Positions 45,823 through 57,466 of a stretch of 64,000 nt of DNA are shown piece by piece. The stretch lies in assembly GCF_000787575.1 (NCBI RefSeq), contig NW_012236512.1:1-64000 (forward strand). The letters run 5' to 3'. The stretch is from Acytostelium subglobosum LB1. Lineage: Eukaryota > Evosea > Eumycetozoa > Acytosteliales > Acytosteliaceae. Under the pieces are notes generated by a model. It did no database searches. It was given only the letters and a program-made list of their open reading frames with translations, and was not told the origin of the DNA. Every line of letters begins with the position of its first letter. Position 1 is the stretch's first letter. The position numbers and the translations under genes are program-made.

Positions 45823-46985
45823 ATGGGCAACATATGTTCAGCGCAAACCGAGAGCTCAAAGTCCAACCATGAGATCAACTCGACCATTGAGAAGGAGAGA
45901 AAGAAGAAATATAATGAAGTCAAACTGCTGCTGTTGGGTGCTGGCGAGTCTGGAAAGTCAACCATCGCCAAACAGATGAAGATCATACACAAGAGTGGTT
46001 ACAGCAATGAGGAGAGAAAGGAATTCAAGGTCATCATATACAGGAACATCTTGGACAACATGCGCATTCTTCTGGATGGCATGAGCAGGATTGGACTGAA
46101 TGTCGACCCTGCCAACCAAGAGGCCGTTGCCATGATCCGCGATTACACCTCCCTGCACTCTGCCGTCGCCGACTCCAACTGGACCGAATTGGACGAGGAC
46201 AAGGGCAAAAAGGTAAAGGCTCTCTGGGAGGATGCCGGTATCAAACAGGCCATGAAGAGAGTATCAGAGTTCAGTACTCTTCCAGACTCTGCACCATAGT
46301 ATGTATCAATCAACTCATTTTAGACTCGAGATTGTTACTGACATTGACCATATCCACTCTTTTCTTTCTCTCTTTCACCATTAGCTTCTTTGAGAATATA
46401 GATAGAATGACATCCAGCGTATACCTACCTACGGATCAGGACATCTTGCACACTCGAGTGATGACAAGAGGTGTACATGAGATTGACTTTGAGGTTGGAA
46501 GGATCAGGTTCAGAATGGTCGACGTTGGAGGCCAGCGAAGTGAGAGAAAGAAGTGGCTGTCATGCTTTGACGACGTGACTGCCGTCGTGTTCTGTGTGGC
46601 ACTGAGCGAATACGATCAGCTGCTCTACGAGGATAATGCCACCAACCGTATGAACGAGTCACTGCGTGTGTTTGGCGACGTGTGCAACATGTGGTTCATC
46701 AACACGCCAATCATCCTGTTCCTCAACAAGTCGGATCTGTTCCATGCCAAGCTCAAGACGGTGGATCTGTCCGAGACATTCCCCGAGTACAAGGGAGGCA
46801 AGGACTTTGAACGTGCCGCCAACTACATTCGTGAGCGTTTCCTTCAGATCAACAAGAATGAGGCCAAGAACATCTACTCGCATGTCACATGTGCCACAGA
46901 CACTGACAACATTCGTGTGGTCTTCCAGGCTGTCAAGGACATCATCTTCACTCAGTGCATCATGCGAGCAGGACTCTATGCCTAA
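45823..46985 (+). CDS. gpaB: Heterotrimeric G-protein alpha subunit, Galpha2-like
   Basis: Exons 45823-46298 and 46385-46985 join in phase for 358 residues. The N-terminus MGNICSAQ supports myristoylation and palmitoylation. Nucleotide-binding motifs are all intact: P-loop GAGESGKST, the switch I RVMTRGVHE, switch II DVGGQRSERKKW, NKSD and T-C-A-T-D. The stretch STIEKERKKKYNEVKLLLLG and the end CIMRAGLYA are, from memory, closest to D. discoideum Galpha2, which couples the cAMP receptor cAR1 to chemotaxis and aggregation. The unusually long gap upstream would fit a developmentally controlled gene. Orthology within the Galpha family should be treated as likely, not certain. Confidence 0.85.
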
Positions 46986-47597
46986 GCACACACACGCACA
47001 CTATCACCAATCAATCAATCAACCAACCAACCAACCAACCAACCCACTATATTCCATGTGACCGCCATCATCAAATACCCTTCATATATTATATCGGTAG
47101 ATGTCCGCGGACAAGCTATGTAGTACTGTCCTCTCTATGAGACAAACATATCAAATGCACACACCAAGGTATGAGTTGTGGATGGCAACTCTTCACCACA
47201 CATCGTCATCATACCATACCATACCATATCAACCAACATGGACTCAAAGTCCAATCTATCTCTAATGTGTGCGTGTGTGTATCCATCCATATATTTATTA
47301 ATAAATATTACTATTTCGTTTATTATTATATTATATTATATATATACCAATAATTATGATTCTGGAGTAGAATAATAATAAGGTCAGCGGGTAATTGAAA
47401 TTTACCATCGATCCCCCTAATTTTAATTAATTTTAATTATAACCATATTTGGTGATGTTCAACAACATACCCCTCATACACTCTCGTATTCCAACAACAA
47501 CAAACACCACCACCAACAATATATATCCTCCATTCCTATCACTCATCATTATCCTTTGAAACTACAAAGATTAATAATACTAATTAATTGGTATAGA
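46986..47597. other. Gap between the Galpha gene and the CBS gene
   Basis: This 612-bp non-coding stretch has an AC-rich start, a CCAA tetranucleotide run at about 47020-47044, ATACC repeats near 47210-47230, and a very AT-rich right half. No gene or strong structure was seen. Confidence 0.5.
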
Positions 47598-48336
47598 ATG
47601 AAATCAATAGCTACTATATCTAAACTAAGGAATATCAATAGATTGGTTGTTCCATATGTAAATAGGTCAAACACTCCTTTGTTCGTATGTATACAAATAC
47701 AATCATGGATAATGTTAGTTCTTTTAGTTAACAATGACAACATCCAATATTTAGGTACAGAGTGATAGCAACAAGAATTTACCAACGAAAAGATACATTG
47801 GTATCACTAGTACTGTTGAAATCCTTTCTTTCGGACAATTGACACCAGAGAAGAAGGAGAAACGACATACTGGAGGATTCATAGATACCAAGGTTAGCCA
47901 GTTGTTAACAGAGAAAGCTGCTGGGTGGCAAAATATTGTCAAGATCAGAGAGGATGAGACCGTATTCAGGGCAATTCAGACTATGCACAAACATAGAGTT
48001 GGTGCCGTCATTGTAATCGACAATGAGAATAGGATGTCTGGAATATTCTCGGAGCGTGACTACATGAAGAAGATCATTCTGAGAGATCTCTCTAGCAGGA
48101 CCACCTTGGTCAAAGATGTCATGTCTCCACACGTGGCCACTGTCAGTAGTGATACTTCCACTGCCAAGTGCATGTCAATAATGATCAAAAGAGGATTCCG
48201 TCATTTGCCAGTGATCGAGGACAACTCACTAATTGGAATCGTATCCATTGGTGATCTTGTCAAGCACATCATCTCTGACCAGAGAAGTGAGATCGATCAT
48301 CTAAAGGAAAGGCTCGGAGGACCAATGGGTATCTAG
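47598..48336 (+). CDS. CBS-pair domain protein, probably mitochondrial (CBSX3-like)
   Basis: Exons 47598-47657 and 47755-48336 join in phase for 213 residues. The first ~35 residues (MKSIATISKLRNINRLVVPY and on) are basic and lack acidic residues until the second exon, suggesting a mitochondrial presequence. Two CBS motifs follow: TVFRAIQTMHKHRVGAVIVI with GIFSERDYMKKII, and VSSDTSTAKCMSIMIKRGF with HLPVIEDNSLIGIVSIGDLV. CBS pairs bind adenosine nucleotides. Plant CBSX3, of the same layout, acts on mitochondrial thioredoxin; that role here is inference. Confidence 0.85.
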
Positions 48337-48483
48337 AGAGAGATAACAAATCATTGATTTGATAATATCAATCTCAGAATGTTGTGTACTCTTCTACTTC
48401 ATTTGTATATATTCATAACTCAGTATTATCTAAACACAACAACAAATACAAATAAATAATGATAAGTTGTAACTGTATATGAT

Positions 48484-49085
48484 ATGTCTACATCAACTAC
48501 AACAGGATCAAGGAGAAGGAGTGCAAGGGATGATCAACAAGATGACAATGATGATGTGTGGTCTGAAGAGGAGGTAGAAGAAGAGAATAGAGACAAGGTT
48601 GGTGAGACATCCACACAACCATTGCTCGACACAAGAATGTTGCATAAAGTAATGAGAGATACAGCAAAGATATTCAAACAGAGAATACAACTTCAAAAGA
48701 GAAGGTATGTTTTGTAGATGGCTCAGCAACCTTGTCTCTATATTAACCAATCCAATAATAGTGTGGACACATTGGATGTAGTTCTTCAAGAGTTCTTAAG
48801 AGTGGTAATGGAACACTCTACATCATCGTCATCATCAAACAAAGACAAGACATCGAATGTGATGACAGTTGAAGATATCCATCGAGCAATGATAGAGCTG
48901 AATCTTGAGTTTCTTCTTCCAAGAGTTGGACTGAGTGTTCATCAAAGGTATGTACCAACAATTTGTTGTTGTTTACCTATCCTAGAGTGTACACATACAA
49001 GCAAACTTACTATTTCCAAACATATATGTCTAGTACTGAAGAGGATGCCTCTCATGTTATTAATCCGATGTTCTATGAAGACTAA
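48484..49085 (+). CDS. Small protein with a possible histone fold
   Basis: Exons 48484-48704, 48762-48947 and 49034-49085 join in phase for 152 residues. The N-terminus is acidic and Ser/Arg-rich. The rest predicts three helices in histone-fold order: LDTRMLHKVMRDTAKIFKQ, then VDTLDVVLQEFLRVVMEHS, a Ser-rich loop, and MTVEDIHRAMIELNL. The T-V-E-D-I-x-x-A pattern at the third helix is common in TAF, NF-Y and CENP-type histone folds. I cannot name the subfamily. Confidence 0.6.
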
Positions 49086-49347
49086 CTTGGCAAGTTGCCC
49101 ATAGTTGGTCAAGATCAAAAGTTGCGATTGAAGGATTGGGCAAGTTAATTATTATCAATTTATTCCATTGTGGGGTTCAGTGAACAGCAACAGCATTGAA
49201 CAACAACACCCCATCTACTAAAGACAAGTCTATTACTTGATTGTTCATCATTCAACATTCCCAACATATTAATCTATCTCATTCACTATACATATAATAT
49301 CTATATTTCTCTATTATTATCGTCTTTATCATTAATCAAACATTAAT

Positions 49348-50280
49348 ATGTCAACTACTGCTTCCAAACCATCAGCACCACAGAGTGCAGAGACTACTAC
49401 ACCTGCTGCCATCGCTCCAAATGCTGACTATGATAGGTCTTTGTTGCAAAAGTTCATTGGCCAGTCATCATTGTTGAAGGATGGAGTACTGGGACAATGT
49501 GCCATGTTTGCCAAGATGATGGTCACCTTCTCATCGATTGGTTCATTCGAGCCAGCTCAGCTGTCTGCCAAGCAACTCAAAGGTGAACTAGCCGAGTTTG
49601 GTGTTACCGACTCCAAGAAGGACAAGAAGAAGGATAAGGGTGACAAGAAGGATAAGAAGGATAAGAAAAAGGACAAGGGTGATAAGAAAGACAAGAAGGA
49701 CAAGGGAGATAAGAAGGATAAGAAAGATAAGAAGGACAAGGGTGATAAGAAGGACAAGAAGGATAAGAAGGACAAGGGAGACAAGAAGGAGAAGAAAGAG
49801 AAGAAGGAGAAGAGTGATAAGGAGAAGGCAAAGGATGAGAAAAAGGCTCTGAAGAAACAAGATAAGGAGGAGAAGAAGGGAAAGAAGAACAAGGACAAGG
49901 ATGACAAGAAGGACAAGAAGAAGCAGGAGAAGGAGGAGAAGAAGAAGGAGAAGAAGGAGATTGGTCTCACTGAGCGTGTCATCACTCAGACCAGAGCACT
50001 CCTGGACGACGACAAGTCTCTGGGCTTACTTGCACCATGCATGCAGTTGATCAAGTGTCCATCAGGACAGGACGAGGCCGAGTGTAAGAGGATCAAGGAG
50101 CTGTCCATCAAGCAGCTCAAGAGTGAGATTTGCTACAGCCAGTTCCTCACCAACCTGCTCGAATGCCAAAAGAGTGGCGGCAAGAACTGTGTCACCAGAA
50201 ACATCGGTCTCGCATACACCTGCAGGAACATCACTGGCAAGACTGGACTGTCCACTTCAGTCTTCTCCAAGTCATACTAA
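49348..50280 (+). CDS. Unknown protein with a long Lys/Asp repeat
   Basis: Single exon, 310 residues. Residues 1-88 include an ordered part (DRSLLQKFIGQSSLLKDGVL). Residues about 89-208 are a charged repeat of KKDK and KKDKGDK units, grading into KKEK. Residues 209-310 are ordered and Cys-rich (seven Cys, among them CMQLIKC, EAEC, EICYSQ, LLEC, NCVT and YTCRN). No signal peptide or membrane segment is apparent. I do not recognise the family; the repeat could be a nucleic-acid-binding or lysine-rich spacer region. Confidence 0.72.
   Translation: MSTTASKPSAPQSAETTTPAAIAPNADYDRSLLQKFIGQSSLLKDGVLGQCAMFAKMMVTFSSIGSFEPAQLSAKQLKGELAEFGVTDSKKDKKKDKGDKKDKKDKKKDKGDKKDKKDKGDKKDKKDKKDKGDKKDKKDKKDKGDKKEKKEKKEKSDKEKAKDEKKALKKQDKEEKKGKKNKDKDDKKDKKKQEKEEKKKEKKEIGLTERVITQTRALLDDDKSLGLLAPCMQLIKCPSGQDEAECKRIKELSIKQLKSEICYSQFLTNLLECQKSGGKNCVTRNIGLAYTCRNITGKTGLSTSVFSKSY
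49611..49965 (+). repeat. In-frame AAG/GAT-rich tandem repeat (KKDK)
   Basis: The stretch is built from GATAAGAAG and GACAAGAAG units in imperfect tandem. It stays in frame throughout, so it probably evolves by in-frame slippage. Confidence 0.85.
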
Positions 50281-50451
50281 GTTATAGTATCCATTTCCAT
50301 CTTTGTGCCAATGTCATCACCAGAATGGGGCCATTGGATTGTAAACAAAAATCAATCATCAAAGGGAGCCAATCTCTTTTGTGATTCACAATAAACAATC
50401 TGAATGAACATCATTCATACATACATACAATCTAACATATATACATAACAA

Positions 50452-53408
50452 ATGAGTTTGGACCAAAGTGATCAATCAGCTGCATCAGTAGGTCAAACAC
50501 TTGATGAAGCTGAGGTAGGTCAGCGACACCTCCAAAACCATCTCTCTTTGAATCAACCAACACTGACTGACCTATCACTCTCCACCACACTGCCCAACCC
50601 AGACTACACAGCCAACAGGTCTATCGTTTGTGTTTGCCGACAGTGATACCTTTTGTAATGAGCTAAACGAACTGTACTCCTATGTCGAGTTGTCGTCACT
50701 TCGAAAGACAGAGATATCAACATTATTCACAGAGGACTTGAACAAATGTATGTTTGTAATCTTACAGGTGTCCAGTGATGTACTCATCACTGACCATCGC
50801 GCGGCCCACTCTACAACAGGTACAGGTGGCATTAAGAGATGGACTGAACTTACGACAGAAGAACACATTGAGTTCATTGAGTCAACACTCTCCTATCTGG
50901 ACCTCTCGCCAAACGGCAGTGTAGAACACTATCAACGATTCTTGAACAAGGCTAGCATCATCCTATATGTGGCACAGGGCAGTGATGATTCACACCCAGA
51001 GAAAACAATGACTTACAACTGTCAGCTGCTACTCAAGTCCAACTGTTTGCCATTGCTACTACAGGTCTTGCTCATGGCCTCAAAGTATGAATATACACAC
51101 AGGATCACTCTTCTCCATCATTGACACAGACTCTAACACATACACTACAACACTATCAGTATCTCCAATGCAACGATCCCACCACCAACAGAGACAACAG
51201 ATCAGTTGCAGCAACAGGTACACCATCACATTAGACAACAAGAGGCAAAGGCCCGCACACCAAATGTCAACTCAAAGAAGGCAGACCACCTGATGTGTAC
51301 GATACTCAATATCATCTATCATATAGTGATGGTCAATCAGGGTGACCCATTACTTCAAGGTGGACAAGGTCAGGATGTGATCGAGACCATGATCCGTCTA
51401 GTGACAGAGTTTAGCGATATTGAAGGCAATCGATACCCTGTAAAGAAGATCATCTTGGTGTTGTGGAAGACTATGACTGCACACTTTGGAAGCTTCTCAC
51501 AACTGGAACAACTCAAAGAGAATAGACTAAACTCTTGCCACTTTGACAAAGGTATACATAATTGGTTGATTGTGGCCATTGTCCACCTCCATGCTGACCT
51601 ACATCATCATAGACACACCAAAAACATCTCCATATGACGTGTATAACTTTATCAAAGGCACAAGTCGATTCCATCACCAGGTGCGACACTCTAGCCTCCA
51701 TCAAGTGACCTCACATCTTGCACATACAAACAGTGCCTCATCGATATCACCAAACCCAATACCAGCACTATCCAATCGAAAGTTTGATATTCTTCGACTG
51801 CCCTCTGCGCTGGGCGATTCACTGAGAGTGCTCGAGAAGAACATGTACCCGCCACGACAATTGTACAAAGACATCGGAGTGTCCACTCCTTCCAACAGGG
51901 ACGCCACAAACACAGAGCCAACACCACGTATATTCCTAGACACCTGCTCACCATTCGAGCAGTTCTACTCCTCCAACCTATCCACCCTATCCAAAACATT
52001 CATTGTACTTTTAAAGATACTGCTGGCCGCAGTACCAGGTGTGAAGAGCTACACTGGTCCAATTAATCTAAAGTCTGAAATCACTATTGGTAAGTAGTCA
52101 GTCTGTCTGATAGGTGAGAGACGTACATCCAGTAGACCTAACATGGGAACACACTACAGACTCTCCATCACCAGGTCACTCTGCCAGTCTTGTAGAGACA
52201 ATGCAATCAGCCGTTGACTTTCTCAGACACAAAGAGATTATATCCAAAGCCTTGTTGGCCATCCTGCTGCTACTACTCAAACATGCAAAGTATAACCGTA
52301 TGCAGTCGTGAGTCATCCCTTACATTGATTGGTGCACTTACCAACTATCCACCACACAACAGAGGTACTTCAGTTTGAGAATCTGACACAGATAATATTC
52401 GACTCGAATGGATTGGTGCTGGCGTATAAGTACCTTGTACAAGAGTCCATCGAGAAGTTCATCAAGGCACAGAATATTATTCCCAAAGAGGAATTCTATC
52501 CTGTGGACCAAGAGACCTCTACATCAACAGGTAACCTATTATTAATCATGCCCCAACCTGTCACGTACACTAACCAACTAATAATAATTACTACTTAGAA
52601 TGTTGGAGGAATTTGTTTAGTACTGCATGTCTACTTAGGATAATCCAAAAGGTATCCAAGTATCATCCATCTAGGTTCACCGTGATTCCACCCTCCAAAG
52701 CAGTTGTATGTTTGCTCATCTTTAAAATAAGACCTGACCTAACCTCCTATCCACTCGCCATCAACCAATGACAGAACATATTGAAAAAGTATTCTGTTAT
52801 TGAGCAGCCCACAATTAGAAAGTACAGTCTAAAGATCATCAAGAGCCTTCTTCCATATCTCACCAAGAAGTGGAGACAGAGTATGTCTATCAATCGATCA
52901 ATCAATAATCCAAAAGGGGATGTAAACACACTAACTAACCAATTATCCATTAGACAATATGAAAGTGATCACAGATATATTCCTCCATGTTCCTATCCAC
53001 ATCAATGATGTTTGGCTTTCACAGCAGAATGAGTTGACCCCACAAGAGGCCAGCGAGATGGAACAGGCCATCACTGACAGGATCGAAGAATACCACCAAC
53101 GCAACTATGAGCAGTGGTACGACAGCAACACACCGCGTCTGCTGGGCGAATTGATGTACTCTCGACAGGATCCACTGGGCATGAACGAGATTGACTTTAC
53201 GCTCAATTCATTGGAGCTCACCGAATCAGAGAAACAACAGTCCATTCAGTTGGCCGATGTGTTGTGTGATACGTCCTCATCGACGCTCATGATCGTATTG
53301 GACAAGTTGGAAGATCAGCTTCTCTATGAGCAATGGAATATCCAGAAGCCATCATTCTCCATCCAGGACAATGCCCGATCAAAGCACTCACATGGACACG
53401 ATGAATAA
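50452..53408 (+). CDS. STRIP1/2 (Far11-like) subunit of the STRIPAK complex
   Basis: STRIP proteins scaffold the PP2A-kinase STRIPAK complex, which controls Hippo-type kinases, the cytoskeleton and Golgi position. The first exons fit 50452-50518, 50619-51084, 51160-51551 and 51613-52089. Later ones lie at about 52175-52307, 52365-52530, 52600-52700, 52775-52880 and 52955-53408 with less certain ends. Family landmarks in order are FADSDTFCNELNELYSYVE, ASIILYVAQG, PVKKIILVLWKTMTAHFGSF, DTPKTSPYDVYNFIKG, VLLKILLAAVPG, NRHKE-like RHKEIISKALLAILLLLLKH, CWRNLFSTACLLRIIQKVSK and YLTKKWRQ. The first intron uses a weak donor (GTCAGC). Confidence 0.82.
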
Positions 53409-53606
53409 ACCCGGGTTGGTCAGCGCTGACGCACCCGCCACTCGAGGGGGTGACAAAAAGGAAAAACGACACCACCTGAGGACCCAGATCCTTTATTGGT
53501 TTGCCATTGAACACGTGTTCATTCATTCACACTTTACTTTATTATCTGTACTATTAGTATACATTTCAGCTTTATAGCAGCAGAGACATACAGACAACAA
53601 CCAACA

Positions 53607-54501
53607 ATGTTCAAGTTACAAGCTAGCCTGTTGCCATTGGCATATGGCATCATTACAATGTCATCATTCATATTGACATTGATCTTTGCCTACTACCTGC
53701 ACTTTGCCCGTGTGACCAGAACACATTGTGGACTGTACGAGTTCCTGCCATCAATCTCATCGACCATTGGTGACTTCTCACCAGAGATGAACATATACCG
53801 CTACGGAATGGCCCTGACAAGTGGCCTGCGTCTCGGCACCATCTACCTCAACCACTACCTGGCACACGAGGACCGTCAGACTCTGCTCTTGCAGTCCAGT
53901 CACTTTGGACCATCTGTGCACGAGTCTGTACGCAAGCTTGACTGGCTCATCCCAGTGTCCACCGTGCTCGATGTGCTGCGCGTCTTTGCCGCTGGAGGTT
54001 GGATCTACATCTCGTCGTCGGAGCACCTCTTTGCCCATCAGATCGGCTTTGTCAGCTACGTCATCTTCTCGTTCGCCTTTATGTACACACACAGTGCCGT
54101 GCTCTACCACACACGCATCAAGTTCAAGTACAACGCTCAAGGCAACCGTAGTCTGAGCAGCTTGCTCCTCACCAGCTACAGCTCCAAGACCCAAAAGGAC
54201 ATTTTCTCATGGAAGTGGAAGGTCATCCTTGGTATCACTCATTTCCTCCTCTTTGTTGGCTCCCTCAAGTACTTTGTTGATCATACATTCTACTGTGTCT
54301 ACTTGTGTAAGTTATAATCGCCATTCGTTGACTAACTGACTGACTGACTGACTTCAAACAACAACAACAACAACAGCATATAGCAAGTACTCGATATTCG
54401 AATGGCTGTTGGCGTTTACCAACGTTGGCTATGATACATTGACGTTCCTGGAGTTTGATGGTCTATACTTTACACTTCACAGAGACAAGAAGGACTTTTA
54501 A
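53607..54501 (+). CDS. PGAP2/FRAG1-family membrane protein
   Basis: PGAP2 works in the Golgi in fatty-acid remodelling of GPI-anchored proteins. Exons 53607-54306 and 54377-54501 join in phase for 274 residues. Several membrane segments are visible, beginning ITMSSFILTLIFAYYLHFA. The loop LYEFLPSISSTIGDFSPE is a family hallmark. VLDVLRVFAAGGWIYIS, SYVIFSFAFMYTHSAVLY and the C-terminal LLAFTNVGYDTLTFLEFDG also fit the Frag1/DRAM/Sfk1 superfamily. A GC-rich palindrome (GTCAGCGCTGAC, 53419-53430) lies 177 bp upstream. Confidence 0.83.
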
Positions 54502-54891
54502 AGCTGGTCCACTGGCAACCTGGAACACTTCATCCAAGTTGGAACAACTCCTCGAGGAAACAAGCGTGTCATAAAATTACACAACTATGTAGAACATTTA
54601 CACAGTAGTGTCGAATTTTTACATTATTATGATTTATTTTGATTTTTTTTAAAACTTACTCACTCTTCCAATGTGTGCTCGACTCGCCCACGTTCGATTC
54701 GCTCACCCAGCCTGCTTTTCAATTGCACAAGACAGTTTCATAGTCTCCATAATCGTTGCACAAAGACATCTTTTAGTGAGTGTATGTATTATGTTGGATT
54801 TAGACTCACGCGATCAATCAATGACAGCAGTTGAACTTACATTCATCTCATCCATCAACAATCAACAATGACGACTACACAGTAATCCAGA
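54502..54891. promoter_or_regulatory. Upstream region of rpl12
   Basis: This 390-bp gap holds the 3' flank of the PGAP2 gene, a T-rich block near 54630-54655 and the ribosomal-protein promoter. No further element was recognised. Confidence 0.4.
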
Positions 54892-55747
54892 ATGCCTCCC
54901 AAGATCGATCCATCTGAGAAAGTTGAAGGTAAGCATTAAAACAATATATTCGACGAAGAACTACTTGCGATTGATAGCACTACATAGTCCAGGTCGTCTG
55001 GTCAGCATCTGTTGCATTTACAACACACTAGCATCTGTTGTAAGGGAGACACAGAGATGACGTAGCGGTTGGACCTAGTGGGTTCGAGTGGAGAACAATT
55101 AGAGTTGAGAGAGGTCTACCCGGCGAGGGGGTAGACAATGCATTTTGTTTAACAACACAGATTATGACTAAGATGATGACAGACGTTCTGCAAAAACAAC
55201 ATCAACAATGATTATCAAACAGGTATCCTCATCAATGTTGGTTGAGACCCAACCACCCAGATATTAATATCTGGTATCACTCTAATTAGTTTACCTCCGT
55301 GTTGCTGGAGGTGAGACTGGAGCTATGTCCACTTTGGCCCCAAAGATGGGTCCCCTTGGTATCTCCCCAAAGAAGGTCGGTGATGATATCGCCAAGGCCA
55401 CCATGCCATGGAAGGGAATGAAGGTCCAGGTTAAGCTGACCATTCAGAACCGTGTTGCCGTCGCTGAGGTTCTCCCAACCACCTCTGCCCTCGTGATCAA
55501 GGCCCTCAAGGAGCCACCCAGAGACAGAAAGAAGGAGAAGAACATCAAGCATCATGGCAGCGTCCCCCTCGAGGAGATCATCAAGATTGCCAAGACCATG
55601 AGACCCAAGTCCATGGCCATCGACTTCAAGGGCACCGTTCTCGAGATCCTCGGAACTGCCAACTCCATCGGCTGCAAGGTCAACGGAAAGAGCCCAAGAG
55701 ATATCCAGCAACAGATCCAAGATGGTACCCTCGCCATCAATGAGTAA
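54892..55747 (+). CDS. rpl12: 60S ribosomal protein L12 (uL11)
   Basis: Exons 54892-54928 and 55290-55747 join in phase for 164 residues, the family's length. The start [20 protein letters not shown], with [17 protein letters not shown] (the rRNA-binding and stalk-base region), and the end [18 protein letters not shown] are diagnostic. The protein sits at the base of the ribosomal P stalk in the GTPase centre. The single intron (361 bp) is several times longer than others in the window; see the separate entry. Codon choice is strongly biased to C-ending codons, as expected for a highly expressed gene. Confidence 0.97.
54929..55289 (+). other. Unusually long rpl12 intron with structured, GC-richer core
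   Basis: The core (about 54985-55140) is clearly less AT-rich than usual introns here. It contains the repeated AGCATCTGTTG, twice within 50 bp (near 54998 and 55031), and a perfect 8-bp stem GTCTACCC / GGGTAGAC (55115-55122 with 55130-55137). An H-box-like AGAACA lies at 55093 and an ACA just after the stem. Ribosomal-protein introns often host snoRNAs; an H/ACA RNA is a possibility, but I could not fold a complete one. Confidence 0.3.
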
Positions 55748-56335
55748 TCTCCCCCCCTACTACTCTTCCTCATAATAAACATCCCTAAAATGTCTGCATA
55801 TTTGGTAACACCAATACAACACTCTATCTGTTTGTTGTCATAATTAATTGTTTGATTGGTCGTGGTTTGTTGATATAAACGAAGTTCATATACATCCGTT
55901 ATAACTTCCAACCCCACCAATAATTATTCAAAATTAAATTAAATAAACAACACTGTTTGAATTGATTCACCACACCCACCAAATTGGATATTGCTACACC
56001 TTTATTTGTATTAGCAACAACAACAGCAAACAACAACAAGAAGAACTACTAGATACTGTATCAAGCAATAACAACATTAATATATCAACCTCTCTAGTGT
56101 AGTAGTAGTTGTAATAATATAGGTGATTGATTGATTGAGGTGAGTGGACAATGAGAACAACGGAATGACTGACTCATTGTCGGTCATGTGATGTGGACCA
56201 CCCATTTTCATTTTGGGTGGAATGAGAGACGTCCAATCTCGATCAAACTTATTAACTAACAAACTATATCATATTTCCATTTATCAATCAATCACAATAG
56301 ACACACCAACAAAAAGGTTTGAATTATTTAGGTTA
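55748..56335. other. Gap between rpl12 and the AT-hook gene
   Basis: This 588-bp AT-rich stretch contains an inverted repeat with 7-bp arms, CCACCCA (56198-56204) and TGGGTGG (56214-56220), 116 bp before the AT-hook start. CAACAACAA runs lie near 56010-56040. No gene was seen. Confidence 0.5.
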
Positions 56336-57270
56336 ATGGACAATAGAACAGTATTATCCAATCCATCGTCACCTGTATTAGAGAGCAAGTCACAATTTGC
56401 GTAGGCATCATCCATTGGATATTTAAGACAACAACAATTTATTAACTATATTAATTATCTAGCACTGCACCTCCATCACTGCCAATGGGAATTTCAACAA
56501 CATCAATGTTGGTCACACAGTCCTCACCAACACTTACCTCGACAAAGTCTGAGACTGGAACATCATCATCATCATCATCGACAACAACTACAACAACGGT
56601 AGCATCAATCAATAATATGGTGATGACACATTCACCTACTTTTTCATCATCACCAGCGACAACAACGACAACAACATTATCAACAATATCAGCCATAACC
56701 ACCACTGGTTCACCAACTGTTACATCACAACCATCATCAATGAAAATACCAGGAATTGTACCATCACTGATCCACAATGGCATCGGTTCATCATTGTTAT
56801 ACTCACCTGGTACACCAGAGAAGAGGGGTCGTGGACGACCAAGGAAGAATCCACCACCTCCACCCAGGGATCCAAGTGTTCCCAAGAGGAAGCGTGGACG
56901 TCCACCAAAGTTGGACAAGGATGGCAATCGTCTACAACGTCTAGCGTCATCTGCCAATCCAAATGGCAAGAAGCGTGGGCGTCCCAAGAGACCCGACCAG
57001 AGCGAGTCATCACCAGAGGTCAAGGAGGAAACCACAGCAGTGGCACTGGTACCCAGCTCAACAACAGCAACATCATCATCATCATCGTCATCAAATGATG
57101 AAGACCAGAACAAGAAGCGAAGTCGTCCAAGCAAGTCAGTCAAGACAGAGGATGGACAGAGTCCACATCACACAGCATCACCAGCACATCGATTACCATC
57201 AGTCTCGACAGGAGGTCGGGACCATCCCGAGTCATCTGAATTTCAACCAAGCTTCTCAATCTTTCACTAG
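56336..57270 (+). CDS. AT-hook DNA-binding protein
   Basis: Exons 56336-56400 and 56463-57270 join in phase for 290 residues. The first ~120 residues are Ser/Thr-rich low complexity. Then come three clear AT hooks, K-R-G-R-G-R-P-R-K, K-R-K-R-G-R-P-P-K and K-K-R-G-R-P-K-R, at about residues 140-200, and a weaker K-R-S-R-P-S-K near 250. AT hooks bind the minor groove of AT-rich DNA, as in HMGA chromatin proteins. The remaining parts are disordered. A nuclear architectural or transcriptional role is inferred. Confidence 0.82.
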
Positions 57271-57466
57271 TTGGTCAGTTAGTTAATTGGCAACAGCCAC
57301 CACAACAACAACAACAACCATCGCTATCAATTGTATATATCCACACACCCAATCAATCAATACACTTGTATTATTAATTATATATAAATGTATAATCATT
57401 TATTTAACAATATTAATAGAGATAGAGTATGTATGTATGTATGTATCAATTTGTTGATCTCGATGT

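Noticed and set aside
50748-50767. GTATGT...TTACAG looking like a 20-base intron in the STRIP gene
   Set aside because: Twenty bases is too short to splice, and keeping it leaves the reading frame of the family-like sequence intact on both sides.
55075-55100. tRNA-like GGTTCGAGT in the rpl12 intron
   Set aside because: The T stem does not pair and no cloverleaf can be drawn; only a general structured-RNA candidate was kept.
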